A stretch of 51,311 nucleotides of DNA from Cytobacillus firmus NBRC 15306 (lineage in GTDB: Bacteria > Bacillota > Bacilli > Bacillales > Cytobacillaceae), in NCBI RefSeq assembly GCF_001591465.1, contig NZ_BCUY01000023.1, forward strand, positions 1 to 51,311, given 5' to 3'. Under the pieces are notes generated by a model. That model had not been told where the DNA came from and did no database searches. It was given only the letters and a program-made list of their open reading frames with translations. The translations under genes and the position numbers were made by a program. Within the stretch, counting starts at the first letter, position 1; the number at the start of each line of letters is the position of its first letter. Positions 1 to 7,964 of the stretch are shown in pieces.

Positions 1-55
1 AAGTTTGTATTAAAAAAACCTAAAATTTCGACAAAAAATCGTAAAGTTTTTCACA

Positions 56-81
56 GTTTCAGCAGGAGTTTTTAAGGGTAA
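56..81 (+). promoter_or_regulatory. Candidate sigma-B promoter of hpf
   Basis: GTTTCA (56-61) and GGGTAA (76-81) are 14 bp apart, close to the sigma-B pattern GTTTAA-N12-15-GGGTAT. The B. subtilis homologue yvyD is known to be under sigma-B and sigma-H. A sigma-H-like AGGAGTTTT (64-72) with GAAAT (86-90) overlaps it. Both are motif readings only. Confidence 0.4.
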
Positions 82-213
82 AATAGAAATATAAATACAT
101 AGTCTTAATATACTTTTAAGACTAGGCATTTCCTTTTCAGAATTACTGGTGATTTTCACAGTAAACGCTAATGAAAAGGCTGTCATTGTATAATGAGAAG
201 GAGGAGTTCACGT

Positions 214-771
214 ATGAATTACAACATTCGTGGTGAAAACATTGAGGTAACTCCAGCAATTAGAGAGTACGTAGAGAAGAAAATTGCGAAGTTAGAAAGG
301 TATTTTACTGAAACTCCTGATGCAAATGTACATGTCAATTTAAAAACGTATAACAATAACCGTTCTAAAGTGGAAGTAACGATTCCGATGCCGAATCTGG
401 TTCTTCGTGCAGAGGAAGATCATGACGATATGTATGCAGCGATTGATCTGATTACCGATAAATTGGAGCGTCAAATCCGCAAGCATAAAACCAAAGTGAA
501 CCGCAAGTTCCGCGAGAAGGGCAATCTGACTGCTGTGTTTGCCGCGCTGGAAAATGAAGCAGAGGCACCTGAACTGGATGAGGAGGATAACGATCTTGAA
601 GTTGTCCGCCAAAAGAGCTTCGATCTGAAGCCGATGGACAGTGAAGAGGCGATCCTGCAAATGAACATGCTGGGCCACAGCTTCTACGTGTTCACGAATG
701 CAGAGTCTAATTTAACCAATGTCGTGTACAAGCGTAAAGACGGCCGCTATGGTCTGATTGAAGCGCAATAA
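214..771 (+). CDS. hpf: Long-form ribosome hibernation promoting factor
   Basis: The 185-aa product binds the 30S subunit and dimerises 70S ribosomes into inactive 100S particles in stationary phase and stress. Residues about 1-100 are the HPF/RaiA fold (MNYNIRGENIEVTPAIREYV; a basic stretch near KLERQIRKHKTK). An acidic linker follows, then the C-terminal dimerisation domain (KPMDSEEAILQMNMLGHSFYVF), which makes this the long Firmicute form. The ATG at 214 is chosen over an in-frame ATG at 193 because AAGGAGGAG (198-206) lies inside the longer frame at proper spacing. In B. subtilis hpf lies just upstream of secA; here about 22 kb of other genes separates them. Confidence 0.95.
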   Translation: MNYNIRGENIEVTPAIREYVEKKIAKLERYFTETPDANVHVNLKTYNNNRSKVEVTIPMPNLVLRAEEDHDDMYAAIDLITDKLERQIRKHKTKVNRKFREKGNLTAVFAALENEAEAPELDEEDNDLEVVRQKSFDLKPMDSEEAILQMNMLGHSFYVFTNAESNLTNVVYKRKDGRYGLIEAQ

Positions 772-781
772 TAAAACGTGA

Positions 782-808
782 AAAACCCCGCTGCTGAGGC
801 GGGGTTTT
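782..808 (+). terminator. Terminator of hpf
   Basis: AAAACCCCGC (782-791) pairs with GCGGGGTTTT (799-808) around a 7-nt loop. The symmetric A and T flanks could let it act on both strands. Confidence 0.85.
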
Positions 809-825
809 CGTTTGGTGCGGGTTCA

Positions 826-950
826 CTATTGGGGCGCTATTTGCAGGAATGGGCCTGCTATTTGCAAATTTGCCGTTCTATTTGCAGATAGCAAGCTCTA
901 TTTGCGAAAATCGCTTTTCTATTTGCAGGTTTATCCGGCCTATTTGCAAC
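826..950. repeat. Degenerate ~21-bp tandem array with core CTATTTGC
   Basis: The 8-mer CTATTTGC occurs at 837, 858, 878, 898, 919 and 940, so the spacings are 21, 20, 20, 21 and 21 bp. The 12-13 bp between cores vary. A partial copy (CTATT) is at 826. The array fills the gap between the hpf terminator and the stop codon of the convergent chemotaxis receptor gene. Confidence 0.85.
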
Positions 951-991
951 GTTCACATCTTCGACTAAAACGATACTGCCAAAACCCCCAT

Positions 992-2653
992 CTAAACCGT
1001 AAACTTCTCCAATTCCCTCTCCATCACACCAGTCATTTCCTTTAGCTGCTCCACTTTCACCATAACCTGCTCAAACGCGCGAAGCTGCTCCTCCGTAGAA
1101 GCAGAGATTTCCTCAGTCCCGGCAGCGGTTTCTTCAGTTACCGCCGATATGTTTTCCACAGCGCTAATGACCTGCTGGCTCATATCACTGGAGGTCTTCA
1201 TATCATCAACTAATTTCTCCAAATGGCTATGAATGCCGGATACATGTTCAGAGATGGTTTCAAAGACGAGTTCCGTCTCGCTCATCGATTGGGATTGCTC
1301 CTTTGAAAGGGCATGTCCCTGCTCGGTGGCATTGTAAATATTGCTAATGCCATTTTGGATGTTGCTGACCATTGAGGCAATCAGATCGGTTGCTTTGGAA
1401 GAGGAATCGGCAAGCTTCCGTACTTCTTCTGCCACAACCGCAAATCCTTTACCGGCTTCACCGGCACGGGCTGCTTCAATCGCTGCGTTCAATGCCAGCA
1501 GATTTGTTTGATCCGCAATATCTTTCACTGTGTTAGCTGCCCCTTCAATTTCCTTGGTGAACTGGGCAAATTCACTGACTGAACTTCTAATATGGTTAGA
1601 CGAACTGGAAATTTCGTCCGTAAGTTTCATTTGTTTTTCTAAGGACACTCTGCCTTGATGAACAGAATCCAATGCCTGGGTGCTTTGCACAGCACTCTCG
1701 GCACTCGACTGATGTACAGCTGAAAATTGCTCACCCATCACGCTCATTAACTCGGCAGTTGCCTGAACATCTTCCGAGATGGCCTGACTGCCTCTCGCCA
1801 ATTCGTCTGTTGAAACGGCCACCTGGCTGCTGCTTTCATTTAAACTGTGCATATAGGAAGCCACATCCCCGGCAAATTCTTTTACATTCTGGCTGACCTC
1901 TTCAATGGATTGCACGGTTCCTTTCAGGTTTACAACCATTTTCGAAAAAGCTTCCGTTAGTTTATCCACTTCATATCGGCTGTTTTCTTTAAAGATGAGC
2001 TGTGATAAATCGGCTGTTAAATCACCCTCCGATATTTTCTCTGCTTTTTCCACAATCGCATTGATTGGCTTTGTAATCTTTCTGGCAGCCATCCATGAGA
2101 ATACAGCTGATAAAAGAATAAGCAGCAGGCTTCCTATAAGGGAGGAATTCGTGATAAAGGCGATTTTCTGGCTTGTTTCCTGAAGAATCCCTTCATACCA
2201 TTGATTTGTCCGTTTTTTCAGCAGGTGCATATCATTTAAAATGCCGGAAATCCGTATGCTCTGGCGCTTGATTTCCGCTTTGTTTCCATTGTTGAAGGCT
2301 TCAGTCGAAACTTCCGATAGCTCTGCATATTTTCCTTCAATGCTTCCAATGATTTTTTTGTGCTCTGGAACGGCGGCGACTGAAGAAAGTGAAGCCAGGT
2401 TTTCCTGAACTTCTTTCATCATGGTTAGTGCCTGGTCTTTGTTGGCGTCACTGGAATTATAGGTGTAATTTGCAAGTGATTGGCTTGTCACTACCAGGCT
2501 TTGCTCCAGGTCCTTTACTTTCAGAAGAAGTTCTACATCATCTTTAGCGGAGCTTTGAATGTTTAATGTCTGGTAAATGATGAAGCCTATCATGCTGACC
2601 GACAGTACGAGCGGGATCAGCGTGACAATAATTAGGCGGTTGCGTAATGTCAT
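992..2653 (-). CDS. Methyl-accepting chemotaxis protein
   Basis: This 553-aa membrane receptor would signal to CheA/CheW. It has an N-terminal transmembrane segment (about 8-28), an extracellular part of about 130 residues predicted as a four-helix bundle, a second membrane segment (about 165-190), a HAMP domain (about 190-245) and a long cytoplasmic coiled coil. The conserved hairpin tip is present ([20 protein letters not shown], then [16 protein letters not shown]). AAAGGAG sits 8 nt before the ATG. It begins 13 bp after the BMP lipoprotein gene ends, so the two are probably co-transcribed, and the lipoprotein may present a ligand to it (inference). Confidence 0.93.
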   Translation of the reverse strand: MTLRNRLIIVTLIPLVLSVSMIGFIIYQTLNIQSSAKDDVELLLKVKDLEQSLVVTSQSLANYTYNSSDANKDQALTMMKEVQENLASLSSVAAVPEHKKIIGSIEGKYAELSEVSTEAFNNGNKAEIKRQSIRISGILNDMHLLKKRTNQWYEGILQETSQKIAFITNSSLIGSLLLILLSAVFSWMAARKITKPINAIVEKAEKISEGDLTADLSQLIFKENSRYEVDKLTEAFSKMVVNLKGTVQSIEEVSQNVKEFAGDVASYMHSLNESSSQVAVSTDELARGSQAISEDVQATAELMSVMGEQFSAVHQSSAESAVQSTQALDSVHQGRVSLEKQMKLTDEISSSSNHIRSSVSEFAQFTKEIEGAANTVKDIADQTNLLALNAAIEAARAGEAGKGFAVVAEEVRKLADSSSKATDLIASMVSNIQNGISNIYNATEQGHALSKEQSQSMSETELVFETISEHVSGIHSHLEKLVDDMKTSSDMSQQVISAVENISAVTEETAAGTEEISASTEEQLRAFEQVMVKVEQLKEMTGVMERELEKFTV

Positions 2654-2666
2654 CTTGGGAGCTCCT

Positions 2667-3644
2667 TTATTTCTCAGCTTTTACTGTGATTTTTCTATTG
2701 ATTATGTCTTCGGTTGCTTTTTTCAATGCAGCTTTCTGTTCCTCTGTTAAGGAAATGACCCGGACTTCGGAAAGGCCGACACCGTTTTCTGCCAGTCCCC
2801 ATTCATAGGAGGAAGCTTCGATTTTTCCGTTTTCCGTCAATTCCTTCGCCAGGTTAAAAACAGCAATATCGATGTTTTTGACCATCGATGTGGCAACGGC
2901 TTTTTCTGCAACAAAATACTGATCGGAATCGACTCCGCCGGCAAGCACACCTTTTTCTTCTGCTTTTTTCAGTGCGCCAAAACCGGTGAATCCGGCAGCA
3001 GGGTAAATAAAGTCGGCGCCACCAGCAATTTGCTTCTCGGCAATTTTTTCGCCCAGAGCAGCATCTCCAAAGCTACCGGCGTATTCACTTAATACTTCTA
3101 TTTTCGGATTGAAGTGCTTAGCTCCTTGCACAAATCCATTTTCAAAATGGTGGATGACAGGCACATCAACACCGCCGATAAAACCCAGTTTGCCTGTTTT
3201 GCTTGTCATGGCAGCGAGCATTCCGACAAGGAAGCTGCCTTCATGCTCCTTAAACGTTAGTGAGACCACATTATCAAGCTCGGAAACAGCATCTATCAGC
3301 AGAAATTGCTTTTCAGGATATTTCTCCGCCGTTTTTTCAAGGGCTTCCTGTGCTGTGAAACCCAGTCCGATGATCAGGTCATGATTATCTTTGACCAGCT
3401 CTTCAAGCGGCTTTTCAAAATTCCCGTCAGGCGCTTCTTTGTAATCAAACAGAATGCCCAGCTCATCACGGGCTTTCTCCAGGCCCCGGAAGGCAGAGTC
3501 GTTAAAAGACTCATCTCCAAGTCCAGTGTCCGATAAGAGAATGCCAATTTTATATTCTTTATGCTGGTTTGTGCTTTGTTCAGAGGCAGAGCATGCTGCC
3601 AGAAGTAAGCTGAACATCAGCAGGAAAGGTAATAGATTTTTCAA
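2667..3644 (-). CDS. BMP-family substrate-binding lipoprotein
   Basis: The 325-aa exported lipoprotein has a signal peptide with lipobox LLAAC (Cys18). The rest is a BMP/PnrA/Med-type periplasmic-binding fold ([20 protein letters not shown] near the mature N-terminus; [33 protein letters not shown]). The family binds purine nucleosides in some members and includes B. subtilis Med, a comK activator. No ABC permease or ATPase is adjacent; the next gene is a chemotaxis receptor, which suggests sensing rather than transport. The start is a TTG with GGAGG 6 nt upstream. The ligand is unknown. Confidence 0.88.
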   Translation of the reverse strand: MKNLLPFLLMFSLLLAACSASEQSTNQHKEYKIGILLSDTGLGDESFNDSAFRGLEKARDELGILFDYKEAPDGNFEKPLEELVKDNHDLIIGLGFTAQEALEKTAEKYPEKQFLLIDAVSELDNVVSLTFKEHEGSFLVGMLAAMTSKTGKLGFIGGVDVPVIHHFENGFVQGAKHFNPKIEVLSEYAGSFGDAALGEKIAEKQIAGGADFIYPAAGFTGFGALKKAEEKGVLAGGVDSDQYFVAEKAVATSMVKNIDIAVFNLAKELTENGKIEASSYEWGLAENGVGLSEVRVISLTEEQKAALKKATEDIINRKITVKAEK

Positions 3645-3740
3645 GGTAAACCTCCATGTTGTAATATTTCGCCTTACCTAATATCGGCAGAAAGAAGGAG
3701 GTTTTAAGTCTGAAGTCAGACCTTGCTATGAAAAGTTGGC

Positions 3741-3771
3741 AAAATAAAAAAGCCTGCATATTCACAGGCTT
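3741..3771 (-). terminator. Terminator downstream of the DUF1232 gene
   Basis: Read on the minus strand, AAGCCTG (from 3771) pairs with CAGGCTT (to 3750) around an 8-nt loop, followed by TTTTTATTTT. It lies 9 bp past the stop of the DUF1232 gene. Confidence 0.85.
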
Positions 3772-3779
3772 CAAAAGCA

Positions 3780-4058
3780 TTATTCCTCCAGCACCTTATA
3801 TTTCTCTTTCAATGACGCCGGAGCCATTTTCACCATCTGCTGGAGGACAAACGAAGTAATCACAATATCATCCGTAAAGCCGAAGATCGACAGGAAGTCT
3901 GGAATAAGGTCGAGCGGCAGAAGGATATATAGGAGACCGGCCGCAATAGGGAAGAGCTTTTTACCGGCCGATACCTCCCGTGAGAGAAAATAATCCTTCA
4001 GAAAGGGAAGGAACTTCCAAAATTTAAATACAAATTTGATGCGTTTGAGAAACTTCAT
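3780..4058 (-). CDS. DUF1232 (YkvA-like) small membrane protein
   Basis: The 92-aa product carries the DUF1232 signature in residues about 45-85 (LLYILLPLDLIPDFLSIFGF, then TDDIVITSFVLQQMV). The N-terminus is basic and aromatic (MKFLKRIKFVFKFWKFLPFL) and probably lies on the membrane. The family function is unknown. AAAGGTGA precedes the ATG at about 8 nt. The gene is monocistronic with its own terminator. The 237 bp upstream, up to position 4295, hold no ORF or motif that I can support. Confidence 0.85.
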   Translation of the reverse strand: MKFLKRIKFVFKFWKFLPFLKDYFLSREVSAGKKLFPIAAGLLYILLPLDLIPDFLSIFGFTDDIVITSFVLQQMVKMAPASLKEKYKVLEE

Positions 4059-4295
4059 TTATTTAGTTCACCTTTTTCTAGTTCATTCGCTGAATGGGAG
4101 CTGCCACCTGAATGCGCGGCGGGTTCTTCACCTCAAGTGTGGAAGCTGATAGATAGCTTGTTTCAAGTATGCTTCAAAAAGTAAATAGAATTAGCCACTT
4201 TTGCAACGTGTTCAATTAGGTATGATTCTCCTCTTTTTATAATTTATAGGTTAAGAGGGGATATGTCACACTCGTTTTTTCCTCCTTAGGATTGG

Positions 4296-4685
4296 TTATC
4301 GAATAATCGTGATTTTATCCAGGTCGGCGCTTTTGACGCCTTCGTTAAAGATCAGCCTTGTTTTAAATTGAAAAATCCGGTCAGGCGCTGAGCAGGGAAT
4401 GTCTTCAGGCAGCTGGAAGTTAAAGTCCATTTTGTTGGTTTCTTCTGATTCAATGACTTTGGTGGATAGAATGGTCGCTGTCCCAATCACTTCCTCCTTC
4501 TCATCCTCAGGCGATGTCATGACCAGGTCACACTCAATCCGCTTAATCTGCTGTTCAATGGTTCCTCCTTCAATCAGGAAGATTCCGCTCACATTTTCCC
4601 CAGGTGAATATTGAAGCTTTGGCAGCTGCAGATCAATTTTCGCAGAGCCTATTCCAAGCATTGACATGTATTTTCGTAAAATCAA
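4296..4685 (-). CDS. Spo0M-like (arrestin-fold) sporulation-control family protein, short form
   Basis: The 129-aa product resembles the N-terminal half of Spo0M (MLGIGSAKIDLQLPKLQYSP, then GENVSGIFLIEGG), an arrestin-like beta-sandwich family linked to sporulation control. It lacks the C-terminal domain of full-length Spo0M. I chose the TTG at 4685 because AGAGGAG lies 9 nt upstream and the protein then starts where relatives start. A longer frame from a TTG at 4784 also has an AGAAGGA. The gene lies 160 nt downstream of a Mn2+ riboswitch and two terminators on the same strand, so it may be manganese-controlled, which is unexpected for this family. Confidence 0.75.
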   Translation of the reverse strand: MILRKYMSMLGIGSAKIDLQLPKLQYSPGENVSGIFLIEGGTIEQQIKRIECDLVMTSPEDEKEEVIGTATILSTKVIESEETNKMDFNFQLPEDIPCSAPDRIFQFKTRLIFNEGVKSADLDKITIIR

Positions 4686-4848
4686 CAAAGATCTCTCCTC
4701 TAATTTTATATAGGGGGGAGCTGCTCGCTCACACCACAGTTTTGCTGCTTCCTTCTTTACGTGCTGATCATGATAAAGTTTCAAGCAATTTTCCTTCTAC
4801 CTATTCCTCCATTTTATAAAGTCAAACGTTCTGCGGTGCGGGCTCGTA

Positions 4849-4883
4849 TATAAAAAGGGCCTTTACCGCGGTGGTAAAGGCCC
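4849..4883 (-). terminator. Second terminator behind the Mn2+ riboswitch
   Basis: On the minus strand GGGCCTTTACC (from 4883) pairs perfectly with GGTAAAGGCCC (to 4857) around a 5-nt loop and is followed by TTTTTATAT, a full intrinsic terminator. Its arms share CCTTTACC/GGTAAAGG with the hairpin just upstream, so the two hairpins could exchange strands. Confidence 0.85.
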
Positions 4884-4890
4884 ATAAATA

Positions 4891-5003
4891 AAGACCTCTA
4901 CCATATTTGGTAAAGGTCTTGCTAACAATTGTTGAAATTGCCAACAAAGCCGAGAGCGTGTGCTCCGTAATGACGACTCTGCTGTAAAAGCTACTCCCCT
5001 TTA
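4891..5003 (-). ncRNA. yybP-ykoY (Mn2+) riboswitch with expression platform
   Basis: The minus strand shows the conserved blocks of this class in order: AAAGGGGAGTAGC (from 5003), AGTCGTCA, CGGCTTTGTTGG and GCAAGACCTTTACC. The last block closes the basal helix with the 5' AAAGG. It is also the 5' arm of a hairpin (AAGACCTTTACC with GGTAGAGGTCTT, 4920-4891) followed by TTTATTTAT, so Mn2+ binding would free the helix from the terminator and switch expression on. The class normally controls Mn2+ exporters or TerC proteins. Here the next gene is Spo0M-like. Confidence 0.9.
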
Positions 5004-5029
5004 GGAGAAACTATTCAATTTATAGGTAA

Positions 5030-5058
5030 AGCATATTGGATTCTTCCTTTTTTGTCAA
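5030..5058 (-). promoter_or_regulatory. Sigma-A promoter of the Mn2+ riboswitch transcript
   Basis: On the minus strand TTGACA (5058-5053) and TATGCT (5035-5030) are 17 bp apart. The -35 overlaps the stop codon of the upstream membrane protein gene, so the riboswitch has its own start about 20 nt before the aptamer. Confidence 0.8.
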
Positions 5059-6302
5059 TATTCTTTTCTTACAGCAGCCCAACCTATAAACGAAACAATC
5101 AGGGATGCAGCGAACCCAAAAAGGATACTATACGGTCCTTCGCTGAAAAACAAAAGCGTCCAACCGGACAATGTCCCAATCAGCACTGCTGCCGGCATCA
5201 GCATGCCTTTTTCCTTCCTGCTCCATAAAATCTGCAATATAACCGGCAATGCAGCTGCAAAGAAGACTCCTGAAATGAAGAATAAATCCAGCAAAGTTAT
5301 AGAGAATAGGTAGGCCCAACCTGGAATGGCCGCCACAAACAAGATCAGAATACCCCACATATGCTTATTCAGCTTGAGGTCATTCCGGTCATACAGAACA
5401 TATAGCGAATGAATCTGTGATAAAAAGGTTTCAAAGAAGATAACCATGAGAATAAAAATGAGCAGAATCGTAATTGTGAAATGCTCATATCTCAGGAAAA
5501 TTTTTTCAAAGACGGAGTAAAAGTTTTGAAAACCGCCCTTGTAAATAGCTGATAAAGCAATCATTGAAAATGAAAAGGGGATCGTGCTCCAGATCAATCC
5601 AGTCATGCTGAGGCCGAGCCGCAGTTTTTCCCTTTTGCTTTTTAGAAGCATATTCCACATCTTCAGATCCAGCAGCAGATGACCGAGCATGGCGATGGTA
5701 AAAGCAGTCAGCAGCAAGGGGAGTATATCCCATTCCACATAAAGCAGATACGGATGGTACAGGCGGATGCCGTCATATACGACTTCAATTCCTTCCAGCA
5801 TATATGCGTGAACAAGAATCATGATCATGATTAAAAAAAGAATGCCCACTTTTAGCATGCTGAATCGGGTAAACCATTTTAACCGGAAAAAGATTGCTGC
5901 CAGAAACCCGAATAAAAAGAACAAACTCATTCCGGCAGGAACCGGGGTGCCCAAAGGGAAGACGAGGATTCCTGCCGCAAATCCCATGACCGTCATCCCG
6001 AAAAAAATAGCCAGCAGAAGAACCCGTTTCATCCACTTTAAAGCAGGTTCGGACAATCGGCTTGCCATGATTCCGAGAAAAGATGAAGATTCCTCTGAAG
6101 ACCGTATCCGTGTAATTATTGGAATAAGGGCCAGAAAGGCAAGGGCACCAGCTGCTGAAAAGCTGACAGTCCCGATAAAGCCGTAACGCAAAAAAGCTTC
6201 TGGTGCTGTAAAAACGGCATTGCCTGAAGTCCATCTTGAGATAATGGCAATGCTAAGCAGCCCGAAGCCATATTGAACTGATTTGGATAGGTTTGTGTTC
6301 AT
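5055..6302 (-). CDS. Polytopic membrane protein, possible sodium:solute-symporter-like transporter
   Basis: I do not recognise this 415-aa protein with certainty. It has about 10-12 hydrophobic segments with short loops, charged mainly in the loops (FLALIPIITRIRSS; KSKREKLRLG; LWSRKEKGM), and a conserved-looking first loop, SRWTSGNAVFTAPEAFLRYG. Length and layout resemble APC/SSS-type secondary transporters. Its ATG shares one base with the stop of the response regulator gene (TGATG), so it is the last gene of a kinase-regulator-transporter operon. Its substrate may be what the kinase senses (inference). Confidence 0.6.
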   Translation of the reverse strand: MNTNLSKSVQYGFGLLSIAIISRWTSGNAVFTAPEAFLRYGFIGTVSFSAAGALAFLALIPIITRIRSSEESSSFLGIMASRLSEPALKWMKRVLLLAIFFGMTVMGFAAGILVFPLGTPVPAGMSLFFLFGFLAAIFFRLKWFTRFSMLKVGILFLIMIMILVHAYMLEGIEVVYDGIRLYHPYLLYVEWDILPLLLTAFTIAMLGHLLLDLKMWNMLLKSKREKLRLGLSMTGLIWSTIPFSFSMIALSAIYKGGFQNFYSVFEKIFLRYEHFTITILLIFILMVIFFETFLSQIHSLYVLYDRNDLKLNKHMWGILILFVAAIPGWAYLFSITLLDLFFISGVFFAAALPVILQILWSRKEKGMLMPAAVLIGTLSGWTLLFFSEGPYSILFGFAASLIVSFIGWAAVRKEY

Positions 6303-6994
6303 CAGTGCTGCTCCCTGTATTGCTTTGGTGTGATGTTTTCTTTTTTCTTAAATTGGCTTGAGAAGTAATGCAGGCTGTTAAAGCCGGTTTTTTCAGCAAT
6401 CTCTGAAATGCTGTAATGGGTCGTGGACAGAAGATGTTTAGCTTTTTCAAGCCTGTAAACGGTCAGGTAGTCAATAAGGGAAGTGCCGACCTCCTCGCTG
6501 AACCTGCGGCTTAAGTAGGCTGGGCTTGCATGGACCCTGGCCGCAATATCCTGAAGGCCTATCCGCTGTTCATAGAACTCATGAATTTGATTTAAAGCCT
6601 CATTTACCATTTTAGAATATTCTTTTTGAAAAATAGGAGTGGAGAACTTTTTCAGTGTATCTTTTAATTCATCTTCAATAATAGGTTTCGTCAGGTATTC
6701 GGAAACCCCCAGCTGAATGGACTTTTTGGCAAAGTCAAAGTCCTGGTGGGCTGATAGAATGATAATCTGCAGATGGGGCTGGATCTCCTTTAGGTCTCTG
6801 ACGAGTTCAAGCCCCGACTTTCCCGGCATCTCGATGTCCACGAAGGCCAGATGAAAGTAATGTTCCTTGCTGATGGCAAGAGCCTGGCTGCTGTCATAAG
6901 CAAAGTGAAAGTTCCATAAAGGAAACGCCGGCTTTAAAATATATTCAAGCTGTTCAATTACTATGGGTTCATCATCTATGCACAACACATTCAT
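6302..6994 (-). CDS. Response regulator, REC plus AraC-type HTH (YesN-like)
   Basis: This 230-aa DNA-binding regulator has a receiver domain in residues 1-120 with acidic pair D7-D8, phospho-acceptor Asp53 (AFVDIEMPG) and Lys103 (YLTKPI). The C-terminal AraC/XylS double helix-turn-helix (about 128-230) contains DIAARVHASPAYLSRRFSEE and ISEIAEKTGFNSLHYFSSQF. It overlaps the kinase gene by 4 bp (ATGA), and the membrane protein gene begins on its stop codon. It probably activates the adjacent membrane-protein gene or distant targets. Confidence 0.93.
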   Translation of the reverse strand: MNVLCIDDEPIVIEQLEYILKPAFPLWNFHFAYDSSQALAISKEHYFHLAFVDIEMPGKSGLELVRDLKEIQPHLQIIILSAHQDFDFAKKSIQLGVSEYLTKPIIEDELKDTLKKFSTPIFQKEYSKMVNEALNQIHEFYEQRIGLQDIAARVHASPAYLSRRFSEEVGTSLIDYLTVYRLEKAKHLLSTTHYSISEIAEKTGFNSLHYFSSQFKKKENITPKQYREQH

Positions 6995-7758
6995 GCCTGC
7001 TCCTCCTCCTGCAATTCGACCTTGGGAAGTGTTATTTTCACAGTTGCCCCGTCTTGTTCATTTTTAAATATGTCTAAATCAGAGGTTTGAAAAAGAAGAT
7101 CAAGCCGCTTTTTGACATTGGAAAGCCCCTGCCCTTTTGCTAGCATGTCCTCAAATGAATAATCACCGATGCCAAGGCCGTTATCCTCCACATATAAGGT
7201 GATGCTGTCTTTATGGCTGACAGCTTTAATGGAGAGGGAAAGCGGCCCCGGCTTTTTCTCCAGTCCGTGCTTGAACGAGTTTTCCACAAGCGTCTGAAGA
7301 AGGTAAGGGGGCACATAGTGCTTCAAAGCATCTTCGTCAATGTCCTCCGTAATGGTGAGGCGGTTATGAAACCGCAGCTCCTGGATTTTCAGATAATATT
7401 TTGTGTACTCCCATTCCTTTTTTAATGAAATGAGCTGCTCTTTTATCTGGTATTTGAATTTTAAAAACAGGGACAGGGTTTCCATCGCCTTGATTAGCGT
7501 ATCTATGCGATTTAATCGGGCAAGACCGAGCATCAGGTTAATCGTATTGAATAAAAAATGGGGGTGAATCTGCTGGTTGAGCTGCATATATTTGCTTTCC
7601 TGCAGCGTATTTTCCAGAACCACCTGCTGTTTTTCGAAGGAAAGACTATCAATCTGTTTTTCAAACGCCAGTACCATCATTAAAATAATGGCACCGGCCA
7701 TCGGCACGAATATCGAAAAAATCGCAAACAATGAAAAGGTCTCGTAGGTAATTAGCAT
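6991..7758 (-). CDS. Sensor histidine kinase (LytS/YesM type)
   Basis: The 255-aa kinase has one N-terminal transmembrane segment (about 8-32), a short coiled linker, a His_kinase motif with the phospho-accepting His in QIHPHFLFNTINL (His65) and an HATPase domain (VENSFKHGLEKK; DNGLGIG; GQGLSNVKKRL). A longer frame could start at 7911, but a promoter with TATACT at 7794-7789 lies inside that extension, so the ATG at 7758 is taken. It has no sizeable extracellular domain, so the signal may come through the membrane, perhaps from the neighbouring transporter (inference). Confidence 0.88.
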   Translation of the reverse strand: MLITYETFSLFAIFSIFVPMAGAIILMMVLAFEKQIDSLSFEKQQVVLENTLQESKYMQLNQQIHPHFLFNTINLMLGLARLNRIDTLIKAMETLSLFLKFKYQIKEQLISLKKEWEYTKYYLKIQELRFHNRLTITEDIDEDALKHYVPPYLLQTLVENSFKHGLEKKPGPLSLSIKAVSHKDSITLYVEDNGLGIGDYSFEDMLAKGQGLSNVKKRLDLLFQTSDLDIFKNEQDGATVKITLPKVELQEEEQA

Positions 7759-7788
7759 GATCTTCACTGCCTTAAAAGAATTTCTAAT

Positions 7789-7797
7789 AGTATAACA
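7789..7797 (-). promoter_or_regulatory. Extended -10 promoter of the two-component operon
   Basis: On the minus strand TGTTATACT is an extended -10 (TGn-TATACT) with only a weak -35. The transcript would start about 25 nt before the kinase ATG at 7758. Confidence 0.6.
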
Positions 7798-7876
7798 TGT
7801 CAGATAACTGGTTAGTAAGTTAATTCGGGAAACGTAATGAAATGGAATTTTAGTTGAATGAAAGAATCTTTGTAAA

Positions 7877-7907
7877 GCAAAAAAAGAGCGAAGCCATAAG
7901 GCATCGC
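7877..7907 (-). terminator. Terminator of the opp/dpp operon
   Basis: Minus strand: GCGATGCC (from 7907) pairs with GGCTTCGC (to 7888) with one mismatch around TTAT, followed by TCTTTTTTT. Confidence 0.85.
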
Positions 7908-7964
7908 CCAAAAGGGGGTTATTCCATCATATGAGATCAGCACTGTGGCTGGAACTCCTGTTAT

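Noticed and set aside
812-1045. Open frame of 77 codons across the CTATTTGC array
   Set aside because: No ribosome binding site, it overlaps the end of the chemoreceptor gene, and its repeated peptide is simply the DNA repeat read in frame.
4857-4920. Two related hairpins as a dispersed repeat
   Set aside because: They are explained by the expression platform of the yybP-ykoY riboswitch on the minus strand.
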